From assembly GCF_949628265.1 (NCBI RefSeq), contig NC_088787.1:4144501-4208500 (forward strand): DNA of 64,000 bases, in the 5' to 3' direction. Source of the stretch: Cloeon dipterum. Taxonomy: Eukaryota; Arthropoda; Insecta; Ephemeroptera; Baetidae. This document shows positions 36,161 to 49,259 of the stretch, piece after piece; the first letter of the stretch is position 1; each line of letters begins with the position of its first letter. A program made the position numbers and the translations under genes. The notes under the pieces were generated by a model, which ran no database searches, was not told where the DNA came from, and saw only the letters and a list, made by a program, of their open reading frames with translations.

Positions 36161-39100
36161 CTACGCAAGCTCCTTTAGCTTTTGGACCAAATCTAAATCA
36201 GGGGTTTCCACATTTTCAGCGTAGTCTAGCGCACATTTTCCCTCTCGGTCTTTCGCGTGGACATCAACGTGTTTTCTCAGCAGTTGTTTAGAAACGTCCC
36301 ACCTTTTTAATTTGCAAGCGAGAATCACCGCTGTTTCACCCGAGTTGTTTTTTGCGTTTAAATCCACAAATCCTTGATCCACGAACCACTGATATTTAAT
36401 GTGAGCATTTTTGGATCTAATTGCAAAATGCAGAGACGTATCTCCGTTTGGCAGACGCTGTTTCACTAAATCAATATTTTTCTCAGCAATGAACTGAAAC
36501 ATGGAAAATTGGTTTATCGCGTGGTGCGCAGCATTTTTCCCTTCAAAATCTGTCAAAGTCAAATCCCCACCAAATTCTAGGAGTTTATCTACTACATCTG
36601 TGCTTCCTCTTTGTGCGGCGTAATGCAAGGGGACGCACCCTTCAAAATCAGCTTTATTTACGTCTGCTCCATTTTTGAGCAAAAATTCGAGGGGTCTTAA
36701 GTTAGAATCATGAAAAACTGCAAAATGAAGTGGGGACCGTCTAAAATTATCTAATGAGTTCACATCGACGCCTGACAACAAAAGCTCATTCACGAAATCC
36801 AAATGATCGTAACAAACCGCAAAATGAAGAGCTGTCCAACCGTCATGGGCTTGTTGGCTCAAATCTCCACCAAGGGTAATCCACGTTCGCAAAGCTTCCA
36901 AATCCCCCATTTTCGCGGCCACATGCAAACACGATTGTCCTTTTTTATTCCTAAAATCAAGGTCGACATCTTTCGTCATTAAATAGTCGACACAATCTAA
37001 GTTTCTTTCCAAAGCAATATCCAATGCTCTTTGGCCTGTGTTATCCTTGATTTTTAAAGTGTCGATTCCGATCATATCCAGAAAATCCATAGTCCGATAG
37101 TCCAGAAAACTTTTGTTCAAATCTTCGTCAAAACTCTCTATAAAAATATGCAATCCAGTTTGGCCATATTCCGTTGTTTCCTTAGCCAACAGACAATCTT
37201 TGCTGTGCAACAATTGAATCAATTCTGATCCAGGTTCGGAGATTAATCTATAGCAAGCGAAATGAAAAGCGTTCCATCCGTTTTTGTCTTTTGCTCGAAT
37301 ATTAACACCGGACTCAATCAATTTGTGAACTAATGTCACATAACCGTGTTCGACTGCACACATCAATGCAGTTCTTCCTCTTTCATCAACTTTGTGAATA
37401 TTCCTTTGAAGCATTAAGAAATAGTCCAAGAAAAGATTGTAAGTATCTGAACGACAATTCCCCGGATGTCCGCTTGGAAGCAAACCATTTAAGTCAACGC
37501 CCACTTCGTCTACAAGCCAAAGGCACGCGTCCAAATTATTGCGCATTACTGCTAAATGTAACGGACTTTCACCTTCAGCTGTGGCCAGGAATTTAATGTT
37601 TGGGCTTTTTTCCAACAAGTACTTCGCAATTTCTATGTGGCGATGAAATATTGAGTAGTGGAAAGCATTCCATCCTTCTTTAAACTCATCAATTTCAAAA
37701 GAAATGGCGTCACGTTGCAATCCACTGATTTTTTCTTCCAAAAGAAATTTTACCAGGTTTAGGTGAGCGTTTTGAACAGCGACTATTAATGGATCGCGGT
37801 ATATATTCGCTTTTGTTTTCGTTCCTTTAGCGCCCTGTTCTAAAAGGATTTTTACGTTGTACACATTTCCTTTGCAGCAAGAAGTGTAAAGAGCCTCTTC
37901 AAGATTTGAAATCACAACTCCCATTTGCACAAGTAAATCGAGAAGTTTATCGTGCTTCTTGCAAAGCAACTTATTGACTGCGTATATTTCATACCCTTTC
38001 GACTTGACCAACTCTGGCAATGAACTAAACTTCTGTCTCAGCATCTCAAGAAAGGAAATGGCGTTGTATGTTTCCGCATAAGATAATAAATGAGGCAGAT
38101 ATTTTACCAACTGAGCCTCACTTTCAAGAAAATCCATTTCAACAAACTGAGCGGCAATTTCGTCGGCATGTTCAATCGATAAGGTCAAGAGCTCAATGTC
38201 ATTTGCCAGGTAAATGTAATCTTCTCCTCTTTCACTAAATGATAGATAAGGTTTCAAAATCCCGAATGTGTATTTTAAGTTACTCAAAATAACTAATTTC
38301 ATAAAGTTTGCTGGACTTGATTTCGCTGCTGCGAGAACAGTTTCTCTGTGTAAATTCATCAATTTTTCATTATTGAGAATTGTGGAATAGAATAGATCCA
38401 GAAACCTGAAACACTGACGAAACTTCTCAATGTGATGACGAATTCCTACCGTATTCTTCCCGTTCAAGTCAAACAATGGTACGTTGGAAGTAGTATCTAC
38501 CGTAATATCTCTTATGAATTTTTCGGTTGTGAGAAATTCAGCAAATGTCTGATGTAAGAAAATGATTCTTTCGTTTTCAAAAGAGGCAACCCCCAAGCCA
38601 TTGATTTGCTCAAAATTTGCGTGTCTCTCACAAAAACCATCGTTATCAATGTAACGAAATGCTACATTTTGAAGAAGATTGAGTGATTCTTCAACTCTTT
38701 CTTGAAACTTCGCATTATCCTGCCCGTATCCTTCTCGATGTATTAAACACTCTTCAACTTTATGCCTGATAACTTTGTCATAAATTTTGTACAAGTTACC
38801 TTCATTCCCGCACTGAGCAACTAAAGAGAGGTGCAAAGGATTTTTCAAGATGTCTATCAGAGGAAAATTTTTGATAAATATTTTGCAATCATTTTCACTC
38901 TCGCCAGTTTCCATCTGATATAATTCGACTTGTTTTTCTTTGTTCAGAGGTTCGATTTCCACTAAAACAGCTTCTGAAACTACTCTCTTGATCGCTTCTA
39001 CCCCATGAGGTCTTGTTCCAATCCAAACTGAAATTTTTTCCTGTTTTAAAACCTCGATTAATTTCAGCATTTTTTCTCGGAATTCTAGACAGATTTCATC

Positions 39101-42100
39101 AAATCCATCAAGAATGACGATACATATATTTTTTTTGACAATCTCAGTAACCTCGTCAGACGAATGATGTGTGAATTTTGCTAAGAATTCGAATTCCTTC
39201 AATGTGCGCGTGTTTATATCAAACGATATTTGTGAGAGAGCAATACGGAATATTTTAAATCCTGGGTTGGTTTTCTTGAGTTGGAACGCCATTTCCCTAA
39301 GAACAGTCGATTTTCCTGCCCCCGCGTCTGAGCTTAACAGCCAAATTTTGCTTACCTCTGATGGATTTGCCTTTTTTAACAACTCATCATAGAGTATTGT
39401 CTCACGTGGAAATTGTACTCCGTCCTTTATAAAACTGAAGTCAAGTTTTACAAATGAGCTCGGAATATCAGGAAAGTCAAGTTTAAACTGAAGCGTTGTG
39501 TTGAGCAAATCTTGGTTTTCCTTCGAGACGAGAAGAGATGCGAGCAATTCTTGCAGACATCTTCCTCGTTTCAGCTCTTGGCCCTTCAAGATGTCAATCA
39601 GCTTTTGTTGTTTCTCTGAGGATTAAAATAAAACGATGTTACTATTGAAGAAAGCAGTGATGTTAGTTGTTACCTTTATCGTGCAAAACAAGGACAAGCC
39701 ATCCACTGTGGTTCGTAGCAGATATGTTGTAATTGGGTGTTCTAAGGATCTGAAATAAAAAATTTAATACATTCTAAAATTTTTCAAGAGGTGCTACTTA
39801 CGCATTCACCTTGCATAGGTGCTACTGTTTGATTTAGAACGAAAAATATTTTAGGCTTTCCGATCCACTTGTCGTTTTTTGGGCCAATGAATCCGTGAAG
39901 GAATTCGGAGATTTTCTTTTTCTCATTGTCCACAAGAACGCAAATTTCGTTTGAGTTGCTTGTTTCACTCACTTGTGCAAACAAACACGTGATAATGCAG
40001 CCAACGTTTGGTGGAAGACTAGAAGCTGTGCAAAAGTAAAAATACCCTTAATAAATAAGAAAAAACTCTAAAAGATTATTTGTACCTTCTCCGACAAAGA
40101 GCTCCAAGTTATTTGCATTGAGAGTTCTTTCGCTGACCTCGAAATCTAGGTTCATAAGTCCATCTCTCATTGTATTCACCATGCGATCAGGTTCAGTGAA
40201 CAAAATAAATGCTTGGCGATGTCGCATTTTTTCTCCCGAGGGTGACGCCCAAGGGTAAAATTCTCCTACTGAATCCACAGCAGGCTCCTCCGGTCTAACT
40301 CCCTTACCGTCAGAGGTTGAGCCAGAAGAGATCGGTGCATTCAAACTCCTGGAATAAACATTTAATTTCAATATAACATATATATAACCATTACATATCA
40401 CTCATTATTGAAAAAACACAAGGCGCCTTGGCCCTGCGGGCAACCGATGGGCGTTCCGCGCCTGCCCTTTGGGCACTGGTACTTGTACGTTGAGGTAACC
40501 AAAAGAATCGTTATAAGCGACAGCACCGGCAAAACCGAAACCTGAGGAAGGTCGGTGAAGGGCAATGGTCACAAATTCTTGACCGGGTATACTGCCATAA
40601 ATGTGTTCAAAATCGCTGCAAACCCTTGAAAAACTGACCTCATAGAGAATCTCAGGTCGTGAAACCCTGAAAAAGGTCACACCAGATTGAAGCAAAGACC
40701 GTGACCTGTCCGACGAGGAGTCGAGGTCGACAATCGGACGACCCGGCCGAATTTTAAACAAAAATAAAACCACTCTTGCATATGTGACCAATACACAATT
40801 CGCCTTGCCGAAAAAACTTCTTTTCTTTTTCCCATGGGAACGAAAATGCCCTGTATCAGGTATTTCAGGCCGAAAACAAAACGGCTGGCCGTAAGAATGC
40901 GTGTCACTGGCTGGCTGCGGGGACCAAAAATGATGTGCTTGCGAGCCAGCCGTAAGAACGCCCGTGTGCACGTTTCAGCTCTCCGCGAGTGCAAAACTCC
41001 GTTTTAATTAGCAACGAGAAACTCGGAGGAACAAAAAGAAAAAGAAGCAACGACATCGGAAAAACTGCAATAAATAACCCTCAGGTTACGCAACCTGAGG
41101 GTACAGGGACATGCGAGGGTTAGAAAAACATCATAAGAGTACCACACCTAATGTGCACGAAATCTCTGAAATAGTATTAAAAACGGAACGCATAGAAAAC
41201 CTCAGGTTAGTTGGGGGTACCCTGAAAAAGGCCATTAGGGAATCCCAGTTGAAAGTCCAATCAAAAACCTGTCCCATTAGGGGTCGTGGTCAACAATTGC
41301 TAAAACGGCCGAATTTTCATAAAAAATAAGACCATTTTCTTATGCGCACTTCTCATATGACGCGTTGCGCCAAGATTAAAATAGGAAAAACATAAGTTAC
41401 AATTTTTCTACTCGCGCGAAAATTCTCAAAATCAGTTTCCAAGTCGGCAATTAACCTACGCATGCGATGGAACAGGTGGGAACCCGGTATGAGTCCTTTT
41501 GTTTTGTAAAAAAAGTGAATTTAAATTCACTTTTCAATTTGCCATGACTTTCTTAAAGAAAATGCAAAAAATAGGGTTTTCAAATTTCAAAACCTCTCTT
41601 CTCCTTGAATTTTGATCGTATATCGGCTTTATATTGTTCTTAAAATGATCCCAGATACAATAACCGGGTCATATGGTGCTAAAATGTTTGTAAATTTTTA
41701 TTTTTTCTAAAATTCAGCCGAAAAAATCGAAATTATTCGAAAAATGGTCCGATTATGAAAAATCGCAAATGGATAAATGTTCCTTACCAAGGGGAATCAA
41801 CTCTGTTGCCGGAATGGGTGCCGTCTGGCCCACAGGGCCTGGCTTGGGTGCCAAAAATAAAAGTTTGAAATGTCACAAATCACGTTTTTTTCTTTAAATG
41901 TTAATAACTCGGTTGCTATGAGTTAAAGAGTAAAAAAATCAAACTTTTTCAATTACCGTACATTTCTGCATCTTTTAGGTTCAATTGCAACACCCACCGC
42001 GACCTATAGTGACCCCCAAAATCTGCGCAGTTTTTTTTTAGGTGAAATCATATGGAGGCGCACAACCTTCACTGGGTGGCCACCCTTAGTGAAAAAAATC

Positions 42101-43316
42101 GGCACAGTCGCTGTATCGCATGTCATGTGTAGGAAAGTAAAAAATAGAAAAATAGAACTTACCTGCACAGTGTGAAATTTCTTCTGTGAGTGAAAAGTTT
42201 GACTTCTGGGGTTTGACCAAGGTATTTGCTCTCTTTAAAGTCGTAATCGATCTTTAAGTTTTGATGGACTCTTAACTGTACAGAGGTCAGGACATTGATC
42301 ACAGGTTCGTCCTTCTCCAACGAGTCAAGCACTTGGCACGACAGGTAAGCAAACGTCGATCCAGATTCATTTCGTCTTGCTCGAGTGGCTGCGCAATTTA
42401 ATAATATAAACAAAGTATACTTTTAAGATTCAGGACCTTACTCTCAACTGTCGAGTAAAAGACCACCAAGTTTCGCATCCCAGGGCTGAATGTAATTTGA
42501 GTCGAGTTTTCGTTTTTCATCGAGGTAGGTTTTTGGTTCGCATTAAAAACCACATCATCGATTTCCCCTCGACAGGGCTGTAAATTTTGTAACATATAAA
42601 ATTGAATACGCTGCAGAAAAATTTTCGAGACTTACACCAAAGTTCACGATTTTAAAGCATTCCTCAAAGCCTGATAGCTGTTTGAGAGATTCAAAAATCT
42701 CTTTTGTCGTAAAGGAAACGAAATCGTCTGATTCTGTGCTCTTGTAGTGGTCGGTAAATATCACACCTTCTCTGTTACCGTGAGACAAAATGTAAAGCAC
42801 GAAAACCGAAGGGATGACATCTAAAAATAAACTTCAATTCAAACTTTCCAGGTTTACATCACACTAAAAGGACCTTTGGAGCCGAAAAAACGCAAGAGGC
42901 GCTCTTGGTCTCTGAAAAGTTGCAGGAGGACCTCCTTTTTCGGTGACAAAAGACTGCGGAAGTTACATTTCCTGTTCTGCTTGAAGGTTCTCTCTAGATT
43001 TATTACGTCTTCCTTGTCTCCATGTCGAACTATCTTTGGGTCTCTGGCATTTTTGAATTCGTAATGGACAACCAGGACGCACACACTTGCGAGAAAGTAA
43101 ATTAATCGAAGATGATATAAAATTATGCAAATAAAATACTTGTCTGCGTTTTCTTTGATTGTTTCTCCATTAAATTCTCTCTCAAAATACCCAAGATTTG
43201 CTGGAGCGTCAGGTCGACCCTTTTTTTCACCTGAGATATTATAACAATTAATTTCACGAAATTTTCAAAAGGTCAGTCTTACCCTCCTCTACAATTTTTT
43301 CAGTGTCTGCCTCCAT
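36161..43316 (-). CDS. Caspase / pseudocaspase / NACHT / ankyrin protein, gene 1
   Basis: Ten exons: 43283-43316, 43140-43230, 42874-43085, 42636-42820, 42442-42577, 42163-42388, 40086-40348, 39802-40025, 39674-39749, 36161-39615 (4902 nt, 1633 aa). Caspase domain (~42-294): VCVLVVHYEF, LYILSHG with His126, PCRGE with Cys176, and NLVVFYSTVE plus ESGSTFAYLSCQVLD in the small subunit, so the catalytic dyad is present. A second caspase-like domain (~295-482) has RQAFILFTEP and GKPKIFFVLNQT, with both His and Cys positions replaced (CLFAQ, LNQT). NACHT: Walker A DAGAGKST (~581-586), Walker B IVILDGFDE (~648), GTRP (~682). About 16 ankyrin repeats fill the last ~570 residues. The start ATG is the only one in its exon, and the same site is kept in gene 2. 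The order suggests an NLR-like sensor that activates its own protease. Intron 6 holds a ~1.7 kb repeat. Confidence 0.88.
40420..42110. repeat. Repeat insertion in intron 6 of gene 1
   Basis: The matching intron in gene 2 is 132 bp (56655-56786), here about 1.8 kb. The insert includes TCTCAGGTCGTGAAACCCTG, AAAAAGGTCA, a perfect foldback CCCTCAGGTT / AACCTGAGGG at 41082-41102, and 41340-42000 sequence homologous (inverted) to 18540-19200. Gene 2 keeps only a short TTGGCCCTGCGGGCA stretch at this position. Confidence 0.7.
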
Positions 43317-43429
43317 TGTATCCAAATCAGAAATCTGCGAAAAGGGCATGCAGCTGGTAATTCGTAAATTATTTCGAAAATAATATGGTTTTTAATGTGT
43401 TGATAACTTTAAAAATTATCCATGACGAG

Positions 43430-43715
43430 CCAGAGACGGCGAGGCAATTTTGTCTCGCTTCCACAACTGCCACCTATGTGACCTCACCGACGGAGACTCT
43501 CAGCCAATGAGCCAAAGAAGTGAAATCCTTATTTGTATTGGCCAGCTGGGTGTCGGAACTGGCATTCATTTGGCAGCAATCTAAAGCTACACGCTTGCTC
43601 GACGATATTATGAAACAATAACAACGAATACTAGAGTACGGCATTCCTGTTCTCGTTCGAGAACTGCACACAGCGAGCAAAACGACGTGTCACGCGCGCT
43701 CTTGTTGATTTTTTT
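43430..43715. repeat. Inverted repeat arm L around gene 1 upstream region
   Basis: The minus strand of this arm (CAAGAGCGCGCGTGACACGT, then AGATTGCTGCCAAATGAATG, TTCCGACACCCAG) matches the plus strand at 47193-47470. It is the 5' flank of caspase gene 1. The two arms enclose about 3.5 kb of repeats. Confidence 0.7.
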
Positions 43716-43822
43716 GTGATTTACGGCGGAATTTGATCTGTATGCCCACGTGTCATGCTTATTATTTTCTTGCAAAACTAAGTGCCTTCCAGAAGTGTGC
43801 TTAAAATTTTTTTAAAGTAATA

Positions 43823-44208
43823 CTCTCTAAATTATTAGCTGCCGCTAAAAGCGAGAAAACAGGAAATTTTCAGATATCGCCATTTTTGCAACTCCAAATC
43901 TCGGGTTCGAACAATCAAAATTGCAAAAAACTACTCACCATTAGACTCGCCTTAACCTGCTCTGACGAGCTGAAAAGGCGCTTACCCTCCATCCCTAAGT
44001 TGCTATAAGTCAACTCCAAAAAAAGTAAAAAAAAGTGTGGCATCTTAGGGGTTCGGAGGTTAAACACTCTTTTAGCTCGTCAGGGGGAACGTTGAGACGA
44101 GCAGTTTTTGCAATGCTGATGATTAGGACCCAAGATTTAGAGTTGCAAAAATAGCGATATTAGAAAAATTCCAATTTTACTGCGCGCAGCTACTAATTAT
44201 TTAGAAAG
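43823..44208. repeat. Foldback (MITE-like) element
   Basis: Arms of about 170-180 bp: the left starts CTCTCTAAATTATTAGCTGC, the right ends GCAGCTACTAATTATTTAGA. Internal matches: ATATCGCCATTTTTGCAACT / AGTTGCAAAAATAGCGATAT and GACGAGCTGAAAAG / TTTTAGCTCGTC. Confidence 0.8.
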
Positions 44209-45099
44209 TTTGGCAAAAAAAAACTATAAGCACATTTAGCACACCACTGGAAAGTTTGTTTATTTTGAAAGAAAATCATATGCATAACATTGTGGGCTCA
44301 AGTCCAGACTCGCGCAAAATGTTCCACCGGGGCATTATTGATTTAAGCTGCACACCCGAAAACCACGGACGGATCACCCCCCCCCCCCCCCTAAAAAAAT
44401 CAGACCATTATTTTTTTTACAAAATTTACTTTCAACTGATGATCGAATAGGAAAAATTGCTCACATATAGAACTGAATTAATTATACATGTGTATATACG
44501 ATTTTGCTTTGATTTAGAGAGCGGTAATTTTGTTGAGCAAATTATTCGATTGCATTAATGCCCGTTCATATCAGCAAAGCGTTTGGTTTAGGCAACTTAT
44601 GGTAGTTCTGCAACAATTTTTGTCTCAGTATAGCTGCTTTTATAGTTTTAAATGAAACAAATTACTTTTATTATAATTATTTATTTACTGCGGAAGCGTT
44701 CTTTATTTCTATTCAAAAATAAAATAAAAACTTATACTCTACATTCATAACGAATTTTCATTCTCAATTAAATAATTTCCTGATTAAGATTCAAGACATA
44801 AAAAGCATGGTGTTATTTTCCCACGCACAAAAGTTTAAGACTGATTTCATTTGAACTTATATTTTATTTTTTATTTTTCTTGAAGTTTAAAGTACCAGAA
44901 AAGCATTAAGAGTATCACATATTATCTATCTTTGCTGGGATTTTTAACCCATAAAATTTCCGTAATGACCAAGTAGAAATTTGTCGAGCTGAGTATGGAT
45001 CGAAGTCTAAAAACTTTAAATAGTATAGCCCTAAATTAGTTTGCATATGAATAACCAGTATCCTTAACAATCTAATCAGACGTAGAAATTAGAAATGAA
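44209..45099. other. Intergenic AT-rich spacer
   Basis: Contains a run of about 15 C at 44376-44392 and otherwise nothing I can assign. Confidence 0.4.
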
Positions 45100-45330
45100 G
45101 ACATTTATTGAAAAATTATATAGTTTGACCAGCGCTTTGCGCTTGCGTGCCAAGTCGGGGACAGGTTCGACTTTGAACAAGCCGCGCGTGGCCCGGCGGA
45201 GTCCTGAAAAATCGCCAAACTCTCCCCTAGGACCGATCTCAGGGTTGCGCCACCCTGAAAAAGGTCACCAAGGTCGGGCGGGTGGTAGGGCTTGGCGAGA
45301 CCTTTCGAAGGAGGGGTCGTGACCCATGAT
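45100..45330. repeat. Satellite-like unit (CCTGAAAAAGGTC family)
   Basis: Contains CTCAGGGTTGCGCCACCCTG, AAAAAGGTCACC and GAGGGGTCGTG, the signature of the repeat family also at 40420, 45940-46560 and 49260-49800. Confidence 0.65.
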
Positions 45331-45939
45331 TCCCCGTCCTGTTGAATTATTAGACAATAAAAACCAAGTTGCCCCGTTAGACGATAGGTAAATTGCTTAA
45401 ATATAAAAAATTAAAATTGTGCCGCCGTGCCTCACAGTGCCACAAAGCACTTTGCCGCTCCGCGTGTCACTAAACTGTGCTTCGCTGCATAGCGCAGCGC
45501 CAGCGGGGGCCAGATTCGTGCGACGCGCAGATAATGGCGTCCGGTGGAGTATGGCGCGAAAAAAGGTCACGTGAAAATGCGCGAAACGAACCAAGTTTTC
45601 GTCAATATTGTGACACGATTTGCATTACTCTTAACTAATTGTGTCTTTTGGATGGTAAAAACAAACTCTTGACACTCGTACGGCAATCCAAAGAAAGCTT
45701 TTTGTTTCCCACATTTAGACGCGCCATCTTGGGTCTGCGCAGTCCGAACTAATTTTACTGCACATCTGGAGCCCGCTAATGCAGTGTGGCAAAGCTATCC
45801 ACGAAAAGTGCTCCGCCAAAAAATACTTCTCCGCCCCGTGCGCCGCTACATAATGCTCCGCCGCACAGCGAAAATTAGAAAAAGTGTTGGTGTCCGCTCT
45901 CAGCACGTGTGCGCGGTGCAGCACGGTGAAGCAAAGCCA

Positions 45940-46560
45940 CGTAAAAAAACGTCAGGTGGCGCGACCTGAGGAAGGCCGGGGACAAGCGAGGCTGAAAATT
46001 CATCGCTGTGTATCGTCATCCTTGCCAGAAATCGCGAAAAAGCATACTAATTCGGCCTGGGAAAGGGTTTCAGGTCGGATTACCCTGAAAAAGGTCTTTA
46101 GAGTATGCCACATGAAAGCCTTTCCCAAGACGCGTCGGATGAGGGGTCGTGTGAAGAACGCACGAATTTAAACAAAAAATTAACCAAAAGTGGATGCGAG
46201 CCGGCCGAAAGCAATAGCATGTCCCTGTGCACGCTGCACAACTCCGCGTAAGATGAGCACTAATAAGCAAGAAGGAATCTAACAAAAGCGCCGGCGCTGG
46301 CAAAACCGCATAAGAACAATTAATAGGTGGTGCGACCTGAGGAAGGGTAAATAACGCAACCGTCTACCGTCAAATAATGCTTAAAAACATGAAAACGCTG
46401 AAAAAGCGTTAAAAACCGGTCTGGGCAAGGATCTCAGGTCGGGAAACCCTGAGAAAGGTCATTTGGGCATTCCACGTCCAAGCCCTCCCCGAAACCTGTC
46501 GAATGAGGGGTCGTGGTTGACTCTCTGATGAACATTCGAATTTAAAAAAAAAAATCAAAG
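45940..46560. repeat. Two tandem satellite-like units
   Basis: Two head-to-tail monomers of about 300-370 bp. Each begins (C)AGGTGG.GCGACCTGAGGAAG, passes TCAGGTCGG..ACCCTGA, AAAGGTC, then GATGAGGGGTCGTG and a CGAATTTAAA stretch. The GGTNNNNCGACCTGAGG ends form short foldbacks. No coding potential is conserved between monomers. Confidence 0.7.
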
Positions 46561-47192
46561 CACTTTCATCGATGCCGGCGAGCAGTGTTCCGTTTTCTGT
46601 GAACCAGACACGCGCACGCGTGTGTAAACCACCAAAACCCGCTTAAAAATCTAAACCAAATATGAAAATGTAGCTCTTTCATGTAAGAGTAAGCGGCGCG
46701 TCGGCGGACCCGTTGGGCTCGCGAGCGGCCCCCGCGAAAAAAAAATTATTACCCAAATTGCGTTTTTCGACATTAAAACTTTGAGATCTCGGCTCCTATG
46801 GGACGCACAGCCAAAAGCACGCAAAAAGGCCCACTTTTGCATTATTTTTTTTAACTCTCCAACAGGCTTAATCGGGTTTTCCGCCGCCTGGCAGACCTTG
46901 CCGCGCGTCGACCACCCGGGTTTGGATAATTTCTACACGATTTGGGTGATTTTTTAACCCAGAATGATAGAGAAGCGTTTTACTCGCGAGCCCCAAAGAA
47001 AAATCCACCGGGGGCCGGACTTACTTTGGCCCCCGTGTACCGATCCTGTAATATATTATATGTGTACGTATATTTGGAGCAAAATATATTGAAAAAAAAA
47101 ACACTCTGAACGTGAAAAATTAGCTTATCGGGCCGACATCAGGGTATTGCCCGATTCGTCAGATGGCCAGTCCGGGCCTGTGTGGGTTACAT

Positions 47193-47470
47193 ATCAAATT
47201 CCATCGAAAAAAAGAACCAAGAGCGCGCGCAACACGTGGTTTTACTCTCTGTGCGCGGCTCCCAAACGAAAATAGAATAGCATACAGTATTCGTTTTTGT
47301 TTCATTTGGTCGAGGTAGAGTGAAGCTTTTGATTGCTGCCAAATTCATGCAAGTTCCGACTTCCGACACCCAGCCGATCAATAATAAAAAGGATTCAACA
47401 TATTTGGCTTATTTGCTTGAGTCACCCTCGGTGACATCACTGGCGGCACGAAAAGTGCCTAGCCCATTTC
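47193..47470. repeat. Inverted repeat arm R (copy of gene 1 upstream region)
   Basis: Plus-strand copy of the minus-strand arm at 43430-43715. The open frames across it are not kept in both arms. Confidence 0.65.
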
Positions 47471-47509
47471 ACCGTATCTGGCCCGCCTTGATTTTATCAA
47501 AATCAAATA

Positions 47510-48900
47510 AAGGAGTGAATGTCACAGCATTGATCAGTCTAAAATCCCAAGCCTCGTCAGCAAACATGGCTTATTACAACAACACCCAGCAGTTTCCTGT
47601 GCCCAGGAAATGCTCAACACAGACTGAATGAGAATATTTTCATATTTTCAACAGGCGCGAGCGTGGCTCATTCACACCTCCTACCGATTGAATTTGTTTT
47701 TGTACCCCTTGCAGCAGTTTAAAATATTTTTCTTTTCAAAAGACAGTTAAAAAATAAGCTCGCCTAAAAAGTAGAAATGTTAGCATTCATCTGGTGATCT
47801 TTTCCAATTTATAATTAATGCAGCACGTGCTAAAAAGTTAGCTGCATTGAATGCGAAGCAGGTAAACCGCTGGGAGTATGCTATATAATGTAGCCCTTTG
47901 ATCCGGATGCCAAACAAAGATAAAAAAAATACTGATATGAATGCACGCACAGCTGCGCTAATAAATGATAAGACCGATAAGACTTTCACCTTGGACTTTT
48001 TTGCGAGACAAAATTAAAAAAATAAGTAATTAATTAACTAGAGTAGTTTTCAAAGAAAATGTTTATTAATATTAGTTTAACATCGGATATATATATTTAG
48101 CAAACAAGAAAAATATTATGAAACGATTTAATGGATATTTATATCAAAAGATATCTCATAACATTTAATTTACATATTGTCCCCAATGGAAGGATGGAAT
48201 TTTGCTCTAAACATATGATTTTTCACTGCTCAAGGCTCAAGCAACGAAAGGAGAATTTAAGTTATTATTTTACTAGTTCAATCCATTTTCAAAATAGTAA
48301 AAACAAAAGAGCTACATTTTTGAGCTGCTTGTAATACATATTTGAACTTTATTTTTCTGAAATTTACGAATATAAAACTGCTCCTGCCTACCTGGGTCCG
48401 CAAACGGCCCTGAAGACATCGCCACAAACACACACAGGTCCACACACAACTGCAACACAACGGTAAATGCCTAAGATGCTCAACTGCTCGCGCTCGACTC
48501 AACCGCTATCACTTTTATGGCACGCAGGTGCAAACTAATCTTATCAGACGAGACCGTCCCAACTGACTAGACAACAAGCGCACCCCTTTGTCACATAAAA
48601 CCGTGTATATATCTATTTCCGTTCATTGGATTAATCCCGAAAATATGGTCGGATAATTTAGACAAATCTGTCATTCTTTAATCATGAAAAGAATAATAAA
48701 CTAATCAATAGTAGAAGGTGCCAGCTGCGAGATTAAAGGCGGCGGCTGGCGGGACACCGGCTTATTGTTAGCAAAATTGTTTGCTCGGCGGCGGCTGACA
48801 ATATTTTAAACGTGAATATAGTGCACAATAGCACAAATAGCCGGAATATTTTTTTAATCATGCTTCGCTTCGTTTGTGTGAAAAAAGAGGAATTTTCTCG
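47510..48900. repeat. Duplicated 5' block of unit 1 (matches 58680-60010 and 60960-61080)
   Basis: Colinear with unit 2 through TCTAAAATCCCAAGCCTC, the GGCGCGA.CGTGGCT stretch, the MSSGPFADP exon and AATATTTTAAA at the far end. Unit 2 carries about 0.9 kb extra (roughly 60040-60950). Confidence 0.7.
48392..48419 (-). CDS. Putative first coding exon (MSSGPFADP), unit 1
   Basis: ATGTCTTCAGGGCCGTTTGC..CCAG followed by GTAGGC donor; 28 nt, phase 1. A TATA-like CATAAAAG lies at 48519-48512. The same exon, donor and TATA-like box are conserved at 59761-59788. It lies upstream of caspase gene 1 on the same strand, but its phase does not fit the first caspase exon (joining gives a stop after two codons), so its partner exon is unknown. 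The pattern resembles the first exon of the tail gene (MSSVLDLLDSP). Confidence 0.35.
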
Positions 48901-49259
48901 AGTGGATGATAATTAAAAATTAATTTACAATTCTTTTAGTTCTGCATGGAAATGATATTCACGAATTCTTTAAAAATTACCTCCATGTCCTCCATAAATA
49001 TTAAAGAAAGTTCAGTACAAAAATAGCCAATCGTGTATATTATTAGATATATTATATATTAAAAGCGCTTGCTGTGCTGACGGGCCGCTCCGCCGGCGGC
49101 TCTCCGCGCCAGATTGTGAGCTGCTTCGGGCGCCTGTTCGTCGAGATAATCGCGCCGCACGCGTTTCCGCTTGGCTACAATGCTATTTTGCGTGAAATAA
49201 GTTTAGAAAATCCGAAAAAACGACAGTGCATGTTCACACAATGTATCAAAATGGTCGGC

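Noticed and set aside
45940-46560. Regular repeats as a CRISPR array
   Set aside because: The units are about 300 bp, similar along their whole length, and the genome is eukaryotic.
48392-48419. MSSGPFADP exon as the start of caspase gene 1
   Set aside because: Joining its phase-1 end to the exon starting at 43334 gives a stop almost at once; the ATG at 43316 is used instead.
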